From an uncultured bacterium (lineage in GTDB: Bacteria; Planctomycetota; Phycisphaerae; Phycisphaerales; SM1A02): a stretch of DNA of 64,000 nt. Shown here piece by piece: positions 7,875-15,882 of this stretch. The stretch lies in contig CAIXJC010000013.1 of the NCBI GenBank assembly GCA_903919715.1, forward strand, positions 27,984 through 91,983, in the 5' to 3' direction. The notes under the pieces were generated by a model, which ran no database searches, was not told where the DNA came from, and saw only the letters and a program-made list of their open reading frames with translations. The position numbers and the translations under genes were made by a program. The first letter of the stretch is position 1; every line of letters begins with the position of its first letter.

Positions 7875-9014
7875 TTACGGCGCGATCACAATCGTGCTGT
7901 TTGGTTCTGTGAGAAGTTCATATACCAATTCGACATCTGCATCGCTCATGCGAACGCATCCCATTGATGCTTGTCTGCCGATCGAAGAAGGATCGACGGT
8001 GCCGTGAATGCCATAACCCTTGAACCCTTGATTGTGAGCTTCGACACCGATTAAACCGATCCATCGCTCTCCAATTGGATTCTTTGGATCATCCGATGCG
8101 AAGTGTTCGCCTGTGCGAGGATTCTTCCACTCTGGATTGATCAGCTTGCTCTTTGGTCGCACCATGAATGCTCCCGTTGGCGTCGAATTCAATTCGCCGA
8201 GTCCGACAGGAAAGATGGCGACGATGACGCGATTCGGTCCTTCGCCAGCGTAGATGCGCATTTGAAAATTGCTCTTCGAAACCTCTGCGTGAAATGCGCC
8301 GACGGGAAGCTTGAGGTTCTGTCCGACGCGCAGAGACTTCTCGCTCTTCATGCCGTTGATGCGTTGAATGATTCGCCAGTCTGGTTGCACGCCATTTTGT
8401 TTGGCGATCTTTGAGAGCGTGTCGCCAGACTGCACGGAGTACATATGCATGACGGGATCTCCGACGGTTGGAGCAGGTGAAAGAAAAAGCTTCGCATTGA
8501 TTTCGCGCAGAGCCACCGTCGCAGAAAATTCGCCCGCCGGCGCAAGCGTGCGTTGATCAAGTAGTCGCGTCAGCGCGAGTCGCGCTCCGACAGGATCCGC
8601 TTTCGCCATCGCAAGCGCGGTGGTGAGATTCATCGAAGCATTCGTGTTGATCGCAGTTGGCGTGGTGGTCGCGGGAGTTCCCGCTTGGTTCTTGATCGCA
8701 GCGGGCGTCGTCGCCGAAACGGGCGAAGTCATGGCGACTGGTTGTTGGCCAGAAGATGGAGAAATCACTGGAGTTTCAGGTGGATTTTGAGCGACCGTCG
8801 GTGGCGCAGTGGGCGCAGCGGTATTGAGTGGCGGCACGGTGTTCGCTGGGACTCGGTTGGCAGTGGGAGTCTTGTCTCCTTGCGTGAAGAAATATGTTCC
8901 GGCGGTAACGCCTGCGGCTGCAACCAATGCAAGTGCGATGGGAATAAGTTTGCGGCGGTTCGCGCCAAAGAGAGTTGCGGAAGCTGAACGGGGCAATTGG
9001 CTGTCGAGTGTCAT
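7875..9014 (-). CDS. LysM-containing L,D-transpeptidase (YkuD family)
   Basis: 379 residues. A cytoplasmic stretch and one membrane helix (about 22-44) anchor it; then a Pro/Thr/Ala-rich linker (about 45-125), a helical spacer, a LysM peptidoglycan-binding domain (191-237, starting YSVQSGDTLSKIA) and a YkuD catalytic domain with His337 (GIHGT) and nucleophile Cys353 (SMGCVRM). Such enzymes form 3-3 cross-links or attach proteins to peptidoglycan in the periplasm. It lies 39 bases downstream of the 5-formyl-THF cyclo-ligase gene, probably in the same transcript. Its presence argues for a real peptidoglycan wall in this planctomycete-like organism. Confidence 0.93.
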   Translation of the reverse strand: MTLDSQLPRSASATLFGANRRKLIPIALALVAAAGVTAGTYFFTQGDKTPTANRVPANTVPPLNTAAPTAPPTVAQNPPETPVISPSSGQQPVAMTSPVSATTPAAIKNQAGTPATTTPTAINTNASMNLTTALAMAKADPVGARLALTRLLDQRTLAPAGEFSATVALREINAKLFLSPAPTVGDPVMHMYSVQSGDTLSKIAKQNGVQPDWRIIQRINGMKSEKSLRVGQNLKLPVGAFHAEVSKSNFQMRIYAGEGPNRVIVAIFPVGLGELNSTPTGAFMVRPKSKLINPEWKNPRTGEHFASDDPKNPIGERWIGLIGVEAHNQGFKGYGIHGTVDPSSIGRQASMGCVRMSDADVELVYELLTEPNSTIVIAP

Positions 9015-9053
9015 GTGGGTTTCCTGAAAGAGTTGTGAAGTTGCGTGCGATTG

Positions 9054-9701
9054 TTACTTGGTGAAGATTCGGTCTTGCGCGGCGAGCAATGTGAGTGATG
9101 GATCACGCTGCACTCCGCGGCGATCACTGACGACTGCATGAACAGCGATGTCAGTCGGTTCGGTTGGAATCAACGGGACGAATTGAAAGTCAAAGCAGAT
9201 GCCGATCGTAATGGTGCTTCGAGGAAGTCGAGCGAGATAGCGGTCGTAATATCCGCCGCCGCGACCGAGGCGAAATCCTCGCGTATCGAATGCCACGCCA
9301 GGGACGACGACGAGGTCGATTTCTTCATGCGAGATGACTTGCCCAGATTTTGGAGCGCGTACTCCAAGCGCATCTGAATCCATGGACTCATCGTCGAATG
9401 AGGTTGTTTCGATCGCGCTCATGGACTTACGCCCAACTTCAACGCGGGGAACGCAAACGGATTTTCCGCGGCGAAATGCTTCGAGAGCGATCGAAATGAC
9501 ATCGATCTCGCTGCGCATTGGCATATAGAGCATCACTCGATTGGCCCGCAGAAAAGCATCGGATCGAACGAAGCGCACGCATGCGGCGTTGGACCACTCT
9601 GCGCGTTGCTCCACCGTCAGCGTCGCAAGGCGCGTGCGCATGTCGGATCGAATCGCGTTCTTGCGATCGGTGATGTCGTGAGGGGTATGCGACGCATCCA
9701 T
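9054..9701 (-). CDS. 5-formyltetrahydrofolate cyclo-ligase family protein
   Basis: Recycles 5-formyl-THF to 5,10-methenyl-THF using ATP. 215 residues with the diagnostic loop GVAFDTRGFRLGRGGGYYDR and an N-terminal Lys/Arg-rich ATP-site region (KNAIRSDMRTRL). The MPMRSEID segment is the folate-side motif. It starts at an ATG at 9701, is divergent from glmS (124 bases apart) and is followed closely by the L,D-transpeptidase. The pairing with a cell-wall enzyme has no obvious metabolic logic. Confidence 0.9.
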   Translation of the reverse strand: MDASHTPHDITDRKNAIRSDMRTRLATLTVEQRAEWSNAACVRFVRSDAFLRANRVMLYMPMRSEIDVISIALEAFRRGKSVCVPRVEVGRKSMSAIETTSFDDESMDSDALGVRAPKSGQVISHEEIDLVVVPGVAFDTRGFRLGRGGGYYDRYLARLPRSTITIGICFDFQFVPLIPTEPTDIAVHAVVSDRRGVQRDPSLTLLAAQDRIFTK

Positions 9702-9825
9702 GCGTCAAAGTCCTCGTAGAAGGCGTCCTGCCGAGAGGCTGCACAACGCGTGCCGCCTGTTGAATGCATACGCTACCTTATGGTTCGGTTCGTGGTGTGA
9801 TCTTTCATTCAAGGAGTTGACAATC

Positions 9826-11661
9826 ATGTGTGGAATCGTCGCCTATATCGGTCGCAAGCAAGCAATGCCAATCCTCCTCGAGGGGTTGAAGCGATTGGAG
9901 TATCGCGGCTATGACTCGGCCGGAATCGGCTTGATGAATCACGGACTCCATATCTGTAAAGCGGTCGGCAGAGTCCGCGTGCTGGAAGAAAAGACCCAGA
10001 GGACGGAAGGACTCAGCGGAACGATCGGTATTGCCCACACCCGCTGGGCAACCCACGGTGGTGTGACCGAGGCGAACGCCCATCCGCATCAGGATGATGT
10101 CAAGTCTGGCCATGGGATCGCAATCATTCACAACGGCATCATCGAGAATTATGCGACATTAAAGAAGTATTTGGAGGAAAAGGGTCATACTTTCCTCAGC
10201 GAGACCGACACAGAAGTGCTTTCGCATCTGATTGGGGAGCTCTATCACGGCGATTTGGAGAAAGCGGTTCAGGCGGCGCTTCGGGAAGTCACTGGCGCCT
10301 ATGCAATCGCAGTGATGTGCGCTCAGGAACCCGACACGCTGGTGGTCGCTCGCAAGGGGTCGCCCCTGATGGTCGGTGTTGGAAATGGCGAATACATCGT
10401 GGCGAGCGATTCGAGCGCGATCGTCGCTCACACGACTCAAGCCTTCACCCTTCCAGATTTCACTGTTGCAAAGTTGACGCGCGATGCTTTCCGAACCGCA
10501 ACGATTGACGATGTGGCGTTCACCACCGAAGTTCGCGAGCTGGAATTCGAGTTGGCCGAAATCGACTTGGGGCCATACGAGCATTACATGCTCAAGGAGA
10601 TCTTTGAGCAGCCGCGTTCGCTGCGCATGACGATGCAGGGACGAGTTGACACGCGAACGGGATCGATTGTGCTTGGTGGTATCGCCGATCATGCGCGCAC
10701 GCTCGCCAATGCGAAGCGGATCGTGATGGTTGGACAAGGCACCGCGCTGCATGCAAGCATGGTTGGGAAGTACTTGATGGAAGATCTTGCAAAGATCGCA
10801 GCTGAGCATGACTTCGCAAGTGAATTTCGGTATCGCAATCCCATCGTCGACTTTGGAACATGCGTGATTGCCGTGAGTCAGTCGGGCGAAACCGCCGACA
10901 CGCTTGCGGCTCTGCAAGAGGCGAAGCAGCGAGGCGCATTGACGCTTGGAGTCGTGAATGTGGTGGGCTCAACGATTGCACGCGAATCGGATGCGGGCGT
11001 GTATCTGCGTGTCGGACCTGAAATCGGGGTTGCCAGCACGAAGGCCTTTACTGGGCAGATCTTGGCGCTTGCGATGCTCTCGCTCTATATAGGACGGCGT
11101 CGTTACCTCAGTCAGGATTACGTGACGTCATTCTTGAAGGAGATGGCTGAGATCCCACAAAAGATTCAGCGCATTCTTGAAACAACGGACGCGATTCGCA
11201 AAGCAACGGCGAAGTATGTCTCGCGCGAGAACTGGCTCTTTCTTGGTCGAGGGGTCAATTATCCCGTTGCGCTCGAAGGCGCACTGAAGCTGAAAGAAAT
11301 TTCGTACATCCATGCGGAGGGAATGCCCGCCGCCGAGATGAAGCATGGTCCGATTGCGTTGATTGACAAAGGGATGCCCGTGGTGTTTGTGGCGACACGC
11401 AATTCGCAATACGAAAAAGTCCTTGCCAATATTTCTGAAGTACGGAGTCGTGGCGGACATGTGATCGCAGTCGCGACCGAAGGCGATGAACATATTCGCA
11501 CAATCGCCGAGGACGTTTTCTATGTGCCCGACGTCATCGAACAGTTGCAGCCACTTGTTTCAGTCATTCCGCTGCAATTGCTGGCCTATCATGCTGCAGT
11601 TCTTCGAGGGAAAGATGTGGACAAGCCGCGCAATCTTGCGAAGAGCGTGACTGTTGAATGA
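9826..11661 (+). CDS. glmS: glutamine-fructose-6-phosphate aminotransferase (isomerizing)
   Basis: Makes glucosamine-6-phosphate from fructose-6-phosphate and glutamine, the entry to UDP-GlcNAc and peptidoglycan. 611 residues. The start is fixed by a strong AAGGAG site at 9811 and by the N-terminal nucleophile Cys2 (MCGIVAYIG). The class II amidotransferase domain spans about 1-230 and two SIS sugar-isomerase domains follow (QSGETADT, then EGALKLKEISY and EMKHGPIALI). It ends in the canonical AKSVTVE. An in-frame GTG at 9700 would bury Cys2 and is wrong. I saw no glmS ribozyme upstream. Confidence 0.96.
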   Translation: MCGIVAYIGRKQAMPILLEGLKRLEYRGYDSAGIGLMNHGLHICKAVGRVRVLEEKTQRTEGLSGTIGIAHTRWATHGGVTEANAHPHQDDVKSGHGIAIIHNGIIENYATLKKYLEEKGHTFLSETDTEVLSHLIGELYHGDLEKAVQAALREVTGAYAIAVMCAQEPDTLVVARKGSPLMVGVGNGEYIVASDSSAIVAHTTQAFTLPDFTVAKLTRDAFRTATIDDVAFTTEVRELEFELAEIDLGPYEHYMLKEIFEQPRSLRMTMQGRVDTRTGSIVLGGIADHARTLANAKRIVMVGQGTALHASMVGKYLMEDLAKIAAEHDFASEFRYRNPIVDFGTCVIAVSQSGETADTLAALQEAKQRGALTLGVVNVVGSTIARESDAGVYLRVGPEIGVASTKAFTGQILALAMLSLYIGRRRYLSQDYVTSFLKEMAEIPQKIQRILETTDAIRKATAKYVSRENWLFLGRGVNYPVALEGALKLKEISYIHAEGMPAAEMKHGPIALIDKGMPVVFVATRNSQYEKVLANISEVRSRGGHVIAVATEGDEHIRTIAEDVFYVPDVIEQLQPLVSVIPLQLLAYHAAVLRGKDVDKPRNLAKSVTVE

Positions 11662-11691
11662 CCGTTCAGATAACCGCTTAAGAGGACACAC

Positions 11692-12300
11692 ATGATTCCA
11701 ACCATTCGTCACGCAATCGTCTCCGCAATTCTGCTTGCGACTGGCGTCGCATGCGCGCAGACGGCACCTCAAAGTTCGGAACTCACTGAAAAGTGGAAAG
11801 AGAAAACGATGTATTCAATCTCAATCAAGGATATTGCAGGGAAACCAGTTGACCTTGCTCAGTACAAGGGAAAAGTCGTTGTGATCGTCAATGTCGCGAG
11901 CAAGTGTGGATACACGCCGCAGTACGCAGGACTACAGAAGTTGTACGACGACATGAAGAGCAAAGGCGTTGTGGTGATCGGCATCCCAAGCAACGATTTC
12001 GGCGGGCAAGAACCGGGATCGCCAGAAGAGATCCAATCTTTCTGCAGCAAGAATTACGGAGTGACATTCCCATTGATGGAAAAGTCCCAGACGAAGGCTG
12101 GGGCAGGGCAGTCTGAAATCTATGAGTTCCTTGGAACGCGCACGGGTAAGTTGCCGGCGTGGAATTTTTCGAAGTATGTGATCGGCAAGGATGGACAGCC
12201 AATCGATTTCTTCGGCAGTTCCATAAAGCCTGATAGTGCCGAACTGAAGAAGTCCATCGAGACTGCGCTTGCCGCCGCACCGTTGACTGCGAAACCATGA
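11692..12300 (+). CDS. secreted glutathione peroxidase-family thiol peroxidase
   Basis: 202 residues. A signal peptide (residues 1 to about 22, ending ACAQ) sends it to the periplasm. The GPx tetrad is present: Cys72 (NVASKCGYTPQ), Gln106 (FGGQEPG) and Trp157-Asn158 (WNFSKY). The nucleophile is Cys, not selenocysteine; Cys118 in FCSKNYGVTFPL is a likely resolving Cys, so thioredoxin rather than glutathione is the probable reductant. It follows glmS by 30 bases and overlaps the next gene by 4 bases (ATGA). Confidence 0.92.
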   Translation: MIPTIRHAIVSAILLATGVACAQTAPQSSELTEKWKEKTMYSISIKDIAGKPVDLAQYKGKVVVIVNVASKCGYTPQYAGLQKLYDDMKSKGVVVIGIPSNDFGGQEPGSPEEIQSFCSKNYGVTFPLMEKSQTKAGAGQSEIYEFLGTRTGKLPAWNFSKYVIGKDGQPIDFFGSSIKPDSAELKKSIETALAAAPLTAKP

Positions 12301-14114
12301 AGTTGCTGCAACCGCTGCGTCAATCGCTTCGTGCATGCGCATTCGCGGTAACTCTGGTCGCAACAGCTGGATCAAGTGCTGATGCGCTCGACGATGTCTT
12401 GGCGCTCATCCCAAAGGATGCGGTCAGTGTCGTCGTGATTCCAAGCCTGGCCAAAACTTCGAGCGATGTTGAAGCATGCATCGCGGGAATGGATCGCAAA
12501 GAAACTGTGATTGTTGGACGTCCCGTCGATCAATTGCGTGGAATGCTGGGAATCCGTGAAGGCTTCGATGAACATGGATCGATGGCGATTTGGACTCCAA
12601 GTGTGTTTAAGGCCGATGGCGATACAGGCGGCACACGACCATTTGTTGTGCTGATTCCAAGCGACGATCCCGCGGCGTTTCGAACCGCAAACATTGCGCC
12701 AGGCGATGATGGCGTCGGAACTTTTCGCGGCGAACGCGTTTATTCACGGGTCCTCGCGAAATATGTCCTTGTCTCGACATCGAAGATGGCGGTTGATGGA
12801 TATGACGCTGCGGGAGGAATTGGTGCGGTGCTCGCAACGAAAATCGGCGAGCGAGGCATGGCTCTTGCGCGCGGTGCTGATGTGATCGCATGGGCAAGTG
12901 CAATCGCACTGGCTGAGGCGCAGGACACGGCATCGGATCGAGCGCAGCAGAGCGGTCGAGCGCCTGAGGGAATCACGGGTGAGTTTGCTGGACGCATGGC
13001 AAAGTTTCGCGCATTGTTCGCAGGACTCTCAGATGGATTGCTCGTCCTCGACGCAGATGCGCTGGGACTTTCGGTGCGCGCATATTCCGTGTATTCGACA
13101 GAGAGTGAATTGACGAAGATTGCTGCTGATGCGAAGCCCGTTGTTGGCGGTGGCGCTGCGACGCTTTCAGGATTGCCAAAGGCGCCTTTCTATATCGCAG
13201 GCGCGATCGATGCGCAGGCGTTGGGTGGTGCAAACAAACTTGACGCATTGACCGAAGCGCTTGGACTCTCTGATCTCATTCCTGCGTGGCTCTCAAAAGC
13301 AAAGGAAGGCGTCCGTTCGATTCGCTTCGCAGCGTATCCGTCGAAGTTAGGGATTCTTGCGGGCGGAGCGCTGAATGATTGCGCGCTCTTGATCGAGACA
13401 GATCAGCCGCAAGCCATTCGCGATCTCTTCAAGTCTTCTTTGATGACAAAGAGTGGAAGCACTGAAGGTGTGCGACAAGAACCGTCATGGGAGGATGGAC
13501 GAACATTAAAGAGCGGGGTCGTGGTTGATGCATTCGAGTTGAAAGAAACTCCGCTCGGCCCGAGCGAAGCCGAAGGCGCGGATCTCAGCGGCGTTGCGAT
13601 GCGCCAACTCACGCGTCAAGCAATCTTCGGTTCGCGGGGAATGCATGGATTCGTGAAAGTCATGCCCAAAGCGGTTGTCATCACTTTCAGTCAGCGCCCC
13701 GACGTGCTCGATCAAGCAATCGCAGCTGAAAATGGCGGCGAGTCACTCAAAGATGAAAGCGTGCTCGTTGCGATGAAGCCGTGGCTCGTGCCAGGCGCTC
13801 AAGTCGAAGCGTTCATTTCTGTTGGGCAAATTCTCAAAGTTGTTAAGCAAATTGCCGACTCGTTCGGCGGTGGTGGAATGTCGCTGCCAGCGATTCCTAC
13901 TCGTAGCCCGCCGATTGCGATCGCACTTCGATCTGATCCACACGCGTTCGAAGCTGCAGTGATGATTCCCACTGCAGTGCTCGCCGCGGGATATGACCAA
14001 GCTTTGAAAGGTGCGCTGGGTGGAGGCGTGGGTGGAGGTCGCGGAAACGTTGAACCGGCTGAGAGCGGCGAGAGCAATAAAGAAATCCGCGGTGGCACCG
14101 TTGTTCCCAAATAG
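12297..14114 (+). CDS. large secreted protein of unknown function
   Basis: 605 residues, start overlapping the peroxidase stop (ATGA). An N-terminal signal peptide (about 1-30, ending SSADA) is followed by a soluble alpha/beta-looking protein with many Ala/Gly and no Cys clusters, then a Gly-rich segment and a charged C-terminus (GGGVGGGRGN then EPAES). Repeated elements such as IPKDAVSVVVIPSLAKT and the alternation of short hydrophobic strands recall the large secreted proteins of unknown function common in planctomycetes, but I recognise no domain. It is co-transcribed with glutathione peroxidase and folP; the metabolic link is not evident. Confidence 0.85.
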   Translation: MKLLQPLRQSLRACAFAVTLVATAGSSADALDDVLALIPKDAVSVVVIPSLAKTSSDVEACIAGMDRKETVIVGRPVDQLRGMLGIREGFDEHGSMAIWTPSVFKADGDTGGTRPFVVLIPSDDPAAFRTANIAPGDDGVGTFRGERVYSRVLAKYVLVSTSKMAVDGYDAAGGIGAVLATKIGERGMALARGADVIAWASAIALAEAQDTASDRAQQSGRAPEGITGEFAGRMAKFRALFAGLSDGLLVLDADALGLSVRAYSVYSTESELTKIAADAKPVVGGGAATLSGLPKAPFYIAGAIDAQALGGANKLDALTEALGLSDLIPAWLSKAKEGVRSIRFAAYPSKLGILAGGALNDCALLIETDQPQAIRDLFKSSLMTKSGSTEGVRQEPSWEDGRTLKSGVVVDAFELKETPLGPSEAEGADLSGVAMRQLTRQAIFGSRGMHGFVKVMPKAVVITFSQRPDVLDQAIAAENGGESLKDESVLVAMKPWLVPGAQVEAFISVGQILKVVKQIADSFGGGGMSLPAIPTRSPPIAIALRSDPHAFEAAVMIPTAVLAAGYDQALKGALGGGVGGGRGNVEPAESGESNKEIRGGTVVPK

Positions 14115-15063
14115 TCAGTCTGCGTCGCTTTGGCGCATCTCGCCCGACCGCACGCTGCACTGCTCGCCGAGCGAGCGTGGGGCTTCGCACGCACTCGCAA
14201 CCGCAGGCACCGCCGTCATGGCGATCATCAATGTGACCCCTGATTCTTTTTCGGATGGCGGAGAGCACAACGATATCGAACGTGCCTGCGCATTTGCCAA
14301 AGCATGCGTTGATGACGGTGCGCGCATCGTGGATATTGGCGGCGAAAGCACTCGGCCGGGCGCGGCGTCTGTTTCTGATGCGCAGCAAATCGAGCGAACC
14401 CGGCCGGTGATAGTGCGACTCAGGAACGAATTGCCAGCAGAGATCGCGATTTCAGTTGACACAACACGCGCGATCGTCGCCGAGTCCGCCCTCGATGCTG
14501 GAGCAACGATCGTCAATGATGTCAGTGCAGGGCAAGACGATTCAAGCATGTTCGCACTCGTCGCTCGACGCAAGTGTGGATATGTCCTGATGCATCGACT
14601 CTGCAATCCGAGCCACGATTCGTATAGCGATCGTTACATCGAAGCGCCGCAGTACTGCGACGTCGTTGCGGAAGTCTGCAACTGGTTGCGCGATCGTGCG
14701 CATGCGGCCGAAGCTGCGGGGATTGCGCGTAATGCGATTGCTTTGGATCCTGGACTTGGATTTGGAAAATCGGTCGAGCAAAACTTTGCGCTCATCGCGC
14801 GAATGCGCGAAGTCGTTGCGCTTGGATATCCGGTCGTCGTTTCCGCAAGTCGCAAATCATTTCTTGGCACAGTGACTGGCGAGACGCAACCGTCAGCGCG
14901 AGTGGCGGCGAGCGTGGCCGCAGCATTGGAGATGGCTCAGGCGGGAGTTGCGGTCGTTCGGGCGCATGACATTCGAGCTCACGTCGACGCCCTTCGAGTT
15001 CGTCAGGCAATCGAAGCCCAAATCGACGCCCAAATTGAAGCCCAAATCGATAGCCAGAAATAA
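14092..15063 (+). CDS. folP: dihydropteroate synthase
   Basis: Joins pterin pyrophosphate and p-aminobenzoate in folate synthesis. Core motifs are IINVTPDSFSDGG, DIGGESTRPGA, SVDTTRA, IVNDVSAG, LDPGLGFGKS and SASRKSFLG. The start is uncertain: GTG 14092 or TTG 14101, both overlapping the preceding stop, fit translational coupling and leave a normal ~40-residue lead; the ATG at 14218 begins right at the INVTPDSFSDGG motif and looks too short. The C-terminus carries a 12 bp in-frame repeat (AQID-AQIE-AQID, 15016-15051) just before the stop. pabB, which makes its substrate precursor, is at 22451. Confidence 0.92.
   Translation: MAPLFPNSQSASLWRISPDRTLHCSPSERGASHALATAGTAVMAIINVTPDSFSDGGEHNDIERACAFAKACVDDGARIVDIGGESTRPGAASVSDAQQIERTRPVIVRLRNELPAEIAISVDTTRAIVAESALDAGATIVNDVSAGQDDSSMFALVARRKCGYVLMHRLCNPSHDSYSDRYIEAPQYCDVVAEVCNWLRDRAHAAEAAGIARNAIALDPGLGFGKSVEQNFALIARMREVVALGYPVVVSASRKSFLGTVTGETQPSARVAASVAAALEMAQAGVAVVRAHDIRAHVDALRVRQAIEAQIDAQIEAQIDSQK
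15016..15051 (+). repeat. 12 bp in-frame tandem repeat at the 3' end of folP
   Basis: Three near-identical units of GCCCAAATCGAC (15016-15027, 15028-15039, 15040-15051) encode AQID/AQIE/AQID, 12 bases before the stop codon. It resembles the other gene-end tandem repeats in this window. Confidence 0.8.
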
Positions 15064-15159
15064 TCGGAAAAACAAGATATTTCTCGACACACTCCGACCA
15101 TCGGTCGCTGATACTATTTCCCCTCGCAATTCTTCTCAAACCTTTTTGGAGACGCTCTT

Positions 15160-15489
15160 ATGGCTGGTCAGAACACGCTCGAATTCACCGATGGAAACTT
15201 CAAGGCTGATGTGATGGAATCAACGGTTCCAGTCTTGGTCGACTTCTGGGCAGAATGGTGCGGACCATGCCGTGCGCTCGGTCCAGCCATCGACGAACTT
15301 GCGAATGATTACAAGGGCAAGGCGAAAGTCGGCAAGGTCAATGTCGATAACAGCCGCGAAGTGGCGCTGCAATTCGGAATTCAGTCGATTCCGACACTAC
15401 TCATTATTAAGAACGGCCAGATTCATAAGAAGATGGTTGGCTTGGTATCGAAAACTGTCTTGGCAGGAGCTCTCGATTCGGCGATGTGA
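15160..15489 (+). CDS. trxA: thioredoxin
   Basis: 109-residue classical thioredoxin with WCGPC (Cys34 and Cys37) and the cis-Pro loop SIPTLLIIKNG. A GGAG ribosome site precedes the ATG. It is the general disulfide reductant and a plausible electron donor for the Cys-type peroxidase at 11692. It stands alone, 96 bases after folP and 52 bases before tRNA-Ala. Confidence 0.95.
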   Translation: MAGQNTLEFTDGNFKADVMESTVPVLVDFWAEWCGPCRALGPAIDELANDYKGKAKVGKVNVDNSREVALQFGIQSIPTLLIIKNGQIHKKMVGLVSKTVLAGALDSAM

Positions 15490-15541
15490 TCGTCGATCGG
15501 CACATCGATGACAGCGTCGATGTGATACGCTTCGATTTGTA

Positions 15542-15614
15542 GGGCCTGTAGCTCAATTGGGAGAGCGCTTCCATGGCATGGAAGAGGTCGTCGGTTCGAG
15601 CCCGATCAGGTCCA
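15542..15614 (+). tRNA. tRNA-Ala(GGC)
   Basis: A 73-base cloverleaf folds by hand. The acceptor stem GGGCCTG pairs with CAGGTCC and includes the G3-U70 alanine identity pair. The D-arm is GCTC/GAGC, the anticodon stem CTTCC/GGAAG encloses loop ATGGCAT with anticodon GGC, and the T-arm is GTCGG/CCGAT with loop TTCGAGC. The discriminator is A; CCA is not encoded. Confidence 0.97.
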
Positions 15615-15616
15615 TT

Positions 15617-15716
15617 GGGTTTCACGCGCCGCAGCGCTGAGGGGTTTCACGCGCCGCAGCGCTGAGGGGTTTCACGCGCCGCAGCGCTGAGGGGTTTCAC
15701 GCGCCGCAGCGCTGAG
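15617..15716. repeat. four perfect tandem copies of a 25 bp unit next to tRNA-Ala
   Basis: Units at 15617-15641, 15642-15666, 15667-15691 and 15692-15716 are identical. Each begins GGGTTTCACGCG and ends GCAGCGCTGAG, and contains a small GCGC-CGCA-GCGC hairpin. The array starts two bases after the tRNA 3' end and stops four bases before the terminator hairpin. No reading frame or spacer sequence makes it a CRISPR. Confidence 0.95.
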
Positions 15717-15719
15717 GAG

Positions 15720-15774
15720 AAAACGCCGTAGGTTTCATGAGCAGTTCCGCTGAATCATGACTCGCGGCGTTTTT
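15720..15774 (+). terminator. rho-independent terminator after tRNA-Ala
   Basis: A 9 bp stem (AAAACGCCG with CGGCGTTTT) encloses a second imperfect helix (TCATGA ... TCATGA with a CAG-TTCCG-CTG tip) and runs into TTTTTC. Its position fits termination of the tRNA-Ala transcript, with the tandem repeat in its 3' trailer. Confidence 0.75.
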
Positions 15775-15882
15775 CGTTGGGCGTGCCTGCAAAGGGTTTC
15801 GCCTTGAATTGATTTGGAATCTATTCGGCCCCATGCCGACTCAAGATCGCGAACGAAATCGCGACAGGTACCATTTAGCCCA

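Noticed and set aside
9700..9825. Upstream in-frame extension of glmS
   Set aside because: GlmS needs its N-terminal Cys as nucleophile after Met removal; the strong AAGGAG before ATG 9826 fixes the start.
9702..9825. glmS ribozyme upstream of glmS
   Set aside because: The region is only 124 bases, I could not see the conserved ribozyme core, and the element is mainly known from Gram-positive bacteria.
15617..15716. Possible CRISPR array
   Set aside because: Units are directly contiguous without spacers and no cas genes occur in the window.
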